A stretch of DNA of 64,000 nucleotides, taken from assembly GCF_030182585.1 (NCBI RefSeq), contig NZ_JARXOW010000001.1, positions 2,914,001 to 2,978,000 of the forward strand, given 5' to 3'. A program made the translations under genes and the position numbers. The notes beneath the pieces are model-generated. The model searched no databases. It was not told the origin of the DNA and saw nothing but the letters and a program-made list of their open reading frames with translations. The stretch is from Pedobacter faecalis (lineage in GTDB: Bacteria > Bacteroidota > Bacteroidia > Sphingobacteriales > Sphingobacteriaceae). Below are positions 60,961 through 64,000 of the stretch, one piece after another; within the stretch, counting starts at the first letter, position 1; each line of letters starts with the position of its first letter.

Positions 60961-60970
60961 CAGTCACGTA

Positions 60971-61906
60971 TTATTTGGCGGCAGCAACCGGCTGCGGCAC
61001 TTTTACATAATAACCCGTTCCATCATATTTTCTCTTGCGCGGATGCGTGGTGCAAGCTTCAGAGCAGCAGCCCTGCAAGGCCTCGCCGCACTCATCACAT
61101 TGGGTAATGTGTTTATTACACTCCGGGTTGGCGCAGTTGATCATCTTAGGCGTCGTCTTGCCGCAGTTGTAGCACTGCGATACCACAGTTGGGTTTACCG
61201 TATTTACGTCTACCGCCACGCGGTTGTCGAAAACATAACATTTGCCTTCAAAATCCTGTCCACCTACTTCCTTGCCATATTTAATGATGCCGCCGTGCAA
61301 CTGGTACACATCTTTAAAGCCATGGTGAAGAAGCAGGGCAGAAGCTTTTTCGCATTTAATACCGCCGGTGCAGTAAGTAAGCACCTTTTTGTCTTTATAC
61401 TGCGCCAGCTCATTGATCTTTTCCGGGAAATCCCTGAAGTTCTCGATATCCAGCGTTACCGCGTTCTTAAACCGACCCAGATTGTGCTCATAATTGGAAC
61501 GCACATCCAACACCACCACATCGTCGCGGTCTATCATATCCCGGAACTCCGCAGGCTCCAGATGTTTGCCGGTCTGCTTGTTCGGGTCAATAATATTCGG
61601 ATCGCGCAGGCCCGAATGCACAATCTCCGCTTTGTAGCGGCAGTGCATTTTAATAAAAGAAGGCTCAGCCACGTCATCAACCTTGAAGTCGATCTTTGAA
61701 AAACGCTCATCGGTCTTAACGGCGGCCATATAAGCCTCGCAAGCCTCACGTGTACCCGAAACGGTACCGTTCAGCCCCTCATCGGCCACAATAATACGGC
61801 CCGTAAGGTTTAATGATTTACAAAAAGCAAGGTGATCTGCGGCGAACTGCTCCGCATCTGCTATAGGCGTATAGCAGTAGTAAAGTAAAGTCTGATAAGT
61901 TGTCAT
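60971..61906 (-). CDS. trhO: tRNA uridine(34) hydroxylase TrhO (rhodanese-type, YceA)
   Basis: Oxygen-dependent enzyme of 311 residues that makes 5-hydroxyuridine at wobble position 34 of tRNAs. An N-terminal acylphosphatase-like domain (about 1-95) with GLNGTVSGT is followed by a rhodanese domain (about 125-220) with the active Cys in LTYCTGGIKCEKAS. A C-terminal Cys-rich zinc-type domain has CYNCGK, CANPEC, CDEC and CCSEAC. The length and domain order are normal. It is a single gene between its terminator and a divergent gene. Confidence 0.95.
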   Translation of the reverse strand: MTTYQTLLYYCYTPIADAEQFAADHLAFCKSLNLTGRIIVADEGLNGTVSGTREACEAYMAAVKTDERFSKIDFKVDDVAEPSFIKMHCRYKAEIVHSGLRDPNIIDPNKQTGKHLEPAEFRDMIDRDDVVVLDVRSNYEHNLGRFKNAVTLDIENFRDFPEKINELAQYKDKKVLTYCTGGIKCEKASALLLHHGFKDVYQLHGGIIKYGKEVGGQDFEGKCYVFDNRVAVDVNTVNPTVVSQCYNCGKTTPKMINCANPECNKHITQCDECGEALQGCCSEACTTHPRKRKYDGTGYYVKVPQPVAAAK

Positions 61907-62018
61907 AAAATCATTGATACCGTTGCATACGGCGTTTAATGCGCTGCAAATATAAAAAAAATAGCAATCCTATTTTTAAATACTATTTTTAGGCAACACA
62001 ACTGTAACCAGATAAACC

Positions 62019-64000
62019 ATGAACACCAAACTCTTTTCTTTATGCCTTGCTGCATCCATGCCCGCCCTAATGAGGCATGCTGTGGCTCAAACCGATCCGA
62101 AACCTGCTGAAAAAACCGCGTTTCAAACCGGCAGTGCCTGGCGACCAGAAATAGATGTCCGGTCGGACATTGCCATTGTGTATGGGGCGGGCGACCGCCG
62201 GGGAATGACTTTTGAAGAGCGTGTTAAATCGTGGCGCGACCGGGGCTATCAGACGCATTTTATGACAGGCATAGCCTGGGGCGGTTATCAGGATTACTTC
62301 CTCGGCAAATGGGATGGCAAGAACCACCAGGACATTGGGCAGGTAGAACGCAACGGCGAAATCATTTGGCACGATAAGGATGTGGTGCCTTACATCGTAC
62401 CTGTGGCCTCCTATATCGACTATATGAAAACTGCGGTTGTAAAAAAGGTGATCGATGCCGGCATCACGGCCATTCATCTCGAGGAGCCTGAGTTTTGGGC
62501 AAGGGCCGGATACAGTGAGGTCTTCAAACAGGAATGGAAAAAGTTTTATGGCTTCGACTGGCGCCCGCAGCATGAATCACCCGAAAACACCTATTTGTCG
62601 CAAAAGCTCAAATATCAGCTTTACTATAACGCCATTAAAGAGGTGTCAGAATATGCTAAGTCCTACGGCAAAAGCAAAGGGCTCGACGTCAAAGTCTATA
62701 TTCCCACACACTCGCTGGTCAACTACGCCTCCTGGCGAATCGTCAGTCCCGAAGCCAGCCTGGCTTCATTAAAGAGCATAGATGGGTATATTGCACAGGT
62801 GTGGACCGGTACTTCGCGCGAACCGAATTTTTATAAAGGCAAGGTCAGGGAGCGGGTCTTCGAAAATGCATTTCTGGAGTATGGTTCTATGGTGTCCATG
62901 ACCGCGCCAACCGGGCGTAAAGTCTTTTTTCTTACCGATCCTATTGAAGACAGGCCGAAGGACTGGTTAGACTATAAACTGAACTACCAGGCCACTTTCA
63001 CCGCCAAACTGCTATATCCTATGGTGGCCGATTATGAGGTGATGCCATGGCCCGAGCGCATTTATACCCGCCCGTACCGGCTGGCCAACAGCGAAGAGGA
63101 AGTGCTGATCCCCAAATACTATTCTACCCAGATGCAGGTGATGGTCAACGCGCTAAACCATATGCCTTTGTCGGCCAACCGCGTCAACGGTACCAATGCC
63201 ATTGGTGTATTGATGGGCAACAGCCTTATGTTCCAGCAGTTTCCTGAACACGCAGGGTACAGCGATCCGCGCTTCTCTAACTTCTACGGACAGACCTTGC
63301 CGCTGCTCAAAAATGGTGTGCCGGTACAAACCGTACACATGGAAAACCTGGCCTTCAGGAACACCCTTAAAGACATTAAAGTGCTTATCATGAGCTATGC
63401 CAACATGAAGCCCGATGCTGCGGCGGCACATGAACATTTAGCCGAATGGGTTAAAGCGGGTGGTGTACTCGTGTACTGCGGTCGCGATAACGACCCCTAC
63501 CAAAGCGTCATGGAATGGTGGAATATCAAGGGAAATGCTTTCAAGGCGCCGTCCGACCACCTCTTTAAGCTGCTCGGCATTCAGCCTGCACAGACCGGCG
63601 CTGCGGCAGCTGACGACAATAGCGCACAATATTTCAAAGCAGGCAAAGGCGCGGTGTACGTGATCAGAAAGAACCCTAAGGAATTTGCTATGGAAGCCAA
63701 TGGCGACGCTATCTTTCTGAATACCGTGAAGCAGGCATTTGAACAGGAAGCCAGCGCCGGTAAACTGAACTTTAAGAACAACCTTTTCCTGCAAAGAGGA
63801 CCCTATGATATCGTTGCCGTGATGGACGAAAGCGTAAACACAGATCCTCATACCGTCAAGGGGCTCATCATCGATCTTTTTGATCCAGAGCTTCCTGTGC
63901 TTACCGAAAAGGTAGTGAAACCAGGAGAGCAGGCATTCTTATATAATCTGAACAGGATCGCAGATAAGAACAAGCCCCAGGTACTTGCTGCTGCGGCACG
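62019..64000 (+). CDS. Secreted glycoside-hydrolase-like protein, 3'-truncated by window edge
   Basis: Open frame of 660 codons from the ATG at 62019 with no stop before the window ends. A signal-like N-terminus ends near AVAQ (residue 24). Residues about 45-360 look like a TIM barrel: MTFEERVKSW, HLEEPEFWARAG (possible acid Glu) and DVKVYIPTHS. Residues about 440-560 resemble the class I amidotransferase-like trimerisation domain of GH42 enzymes (VLIMSYANMKPD, WVKAGGVLVYCGRDNDP). I do not recognise the exact family; an uncharacterised secreted glycosidase is the best guess. The upstream gap (61907-62018) separates it from the divergent trhO. Confidence 0.7.
   Translation, partial: MNTKLFSLCLAASMPALMRHAVAQTDPKPAEKTAFQTGSAWRPEIDVRSDIAIVYGAGDRRGMTFEERVKSWRDRGYQTHFMTGIAWGGYQDYFLGKWDGKNHQDIGQVERNGEIIWHDKDVVPYIVPVASYIDYMKTAVVKKVIDAGITAIHLEEPEFWARAGYSEVFKQEWKKFYGFDWRPQHESPENTYLSQKLKYQLYYNAIKEVSEYAKSYGKSKGLDVKVYIPTHSLVNYASWRIVSPEASLASLKSIDGYIAQVWTGTSREPNFYKGKVRERVFENAFLEYGSMVSMTAPTGRKVFFLTDPIEDRPKDWLDYKLNYQATFTAKLLYPMVADYEVMPWPERIYTRPYRLANSEEEVLIPKYYSTQMQVMVNALNHMPLSANRVNGTNAIGVLMGNSLMFQQFPEHAGYSDPRFSNFYGQTLPLLKNGVPVQTVHMENLAFRNTLKDIKVLIMSYANMKPDAAAAHEHLAEWVKAGGVLVYCGRDNDPYQSVMEWWNIKGNAFKAPSDHLFKLLGIQPAQTGAAAADDNSAQYFKAGKGAVYVIRKNPKEFAMEANGDAIFLNTVKQAFEQEASAGKLNFKNNLFLQRGPYDIVAVMDESVNTDPHTVKGLIIDLFDPELPVLTEKVVKPGEQAFLYNLNRIADKNKPQVLAAAA

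Noticed and set aside
61043..61699. Open frame of 218 codons antisense to trhO
   Set aside because: trhO is certain from its rhodanese Cys and zinc-type C-terminus; the antisense frame has no supporting features.
1..64000. Search for tRNAs, CRISPR arrays, insertion sequences, prophage and integration sites
   Set aside because: No cloverleaf-like gaps, regularly spaced repeats, transposases, integrases or flanking duplications were seen; gaps between genes are short.

Overview
The window is a stretch of a Bacteroidota chromosome, most likely Sphingobacteriales (Pedobacter-like). The signs are two SusC/SusD outer-membrane uptake pairs, an ECF sigma/FecR pair feeding a SusC with an STN domain, many Tat- and lipobox-bearing sugar enzymes, promoter elements of the Bacteroidota TTTG/TAnnTTTG type, and few Shine-Dalgarno sequences. 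I see no tRNA, rRNA, insertion sequence, phage gene or CRISPR array. No gene-free stretch exceeds 300 bases. Both window edges cut a gene: a polyprenyl synthetase on the left, and on the right a large secreted enzyme-like protein whose stop lies outside.

Layout. (1) 1-2.4 kb: polyprenyl diphosphate synthase and a secreted M28 peptidase. (2) 2.4-12.4 kb: an ECF sigma factor, a FecR anti-sigma factor, an STN-type SusC, a SusD, a DUF5689 lipoprotein and a Tat-exported metallophosphoesterase, probably a regulated system for taking up a phosphorylated or phosphodiester ligand. (3) 12.4-16.5 kb: accA converging on a large TMEM260-like (DUF2723, GT117) membrane glycosyltransferase. (4) 16.6-21 kb: an OmpR-type two-component pair, a degenerate universal-stress protein, a bestrophin channel and a bacilliredoxin. 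Two TTCTAAT-N4-TTCTAAT boxes lie between the kinase and the stress gene. (5) 21-26.4 kb: a PQQ-type sugar dehydrogenase and a TesA-like esterase, divergent from a YbbA/YbbP-like ABC pair. (6) 26.4-35.6 kb: a glutaminase-A-like exoprotein, an orphan NUMOD1-repeat protein, cdaA, folP, a tandem DUF1599 protein, a DoxX-type redox protein, an orphan OppB-like permease, aroK and truA. (7) 35.6-40 kb: GH20 hexosaminidase, PBP4-type DD-peptidase and asd.

(8) 40.2-48.2 kb is one eight-gene minus-strand operon: two Gfo/Idh/MocA oxidoreductases, three sugar isomerase/epimerase TIM barrels, a DUF1080 lipoprotein of the 3-keto-disaccharide hydrolase family, a c-type cytochrome lipoprotein and an MFS permease. 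The signals split the products between envelope and cytoplasm. I read it as an oxidative (3-keto-type) sugar or glycoside pathway linked to periplasmic electron transfer. (9) 48.4-50.1 kb: SDR-type threonine dehydrogenase and YebC. (10) 50.1-60.8 kb: a seven-gene minus-strand polysaccharide utilisation locus (SusC, SusD, LamG lipoprotein, GH144-type glucanase, SGNH hydrolase, GH3 beta-glucosidase, alpha/beta hydrolase) whose enzyme pair points to beta-1,2-glucan. (11) 61-64 kb: trhO and the truncated secreted enzyme.

The best candidates for undescribed biology are the compartment-split oxidative sugar operon, the response-regulator-like boxes upstream of the stress/bestrophin genes, the pseudoknot-like or bistable leader of the first SusC, and the orphan NUMOD1-repeat protein next to cdaA.
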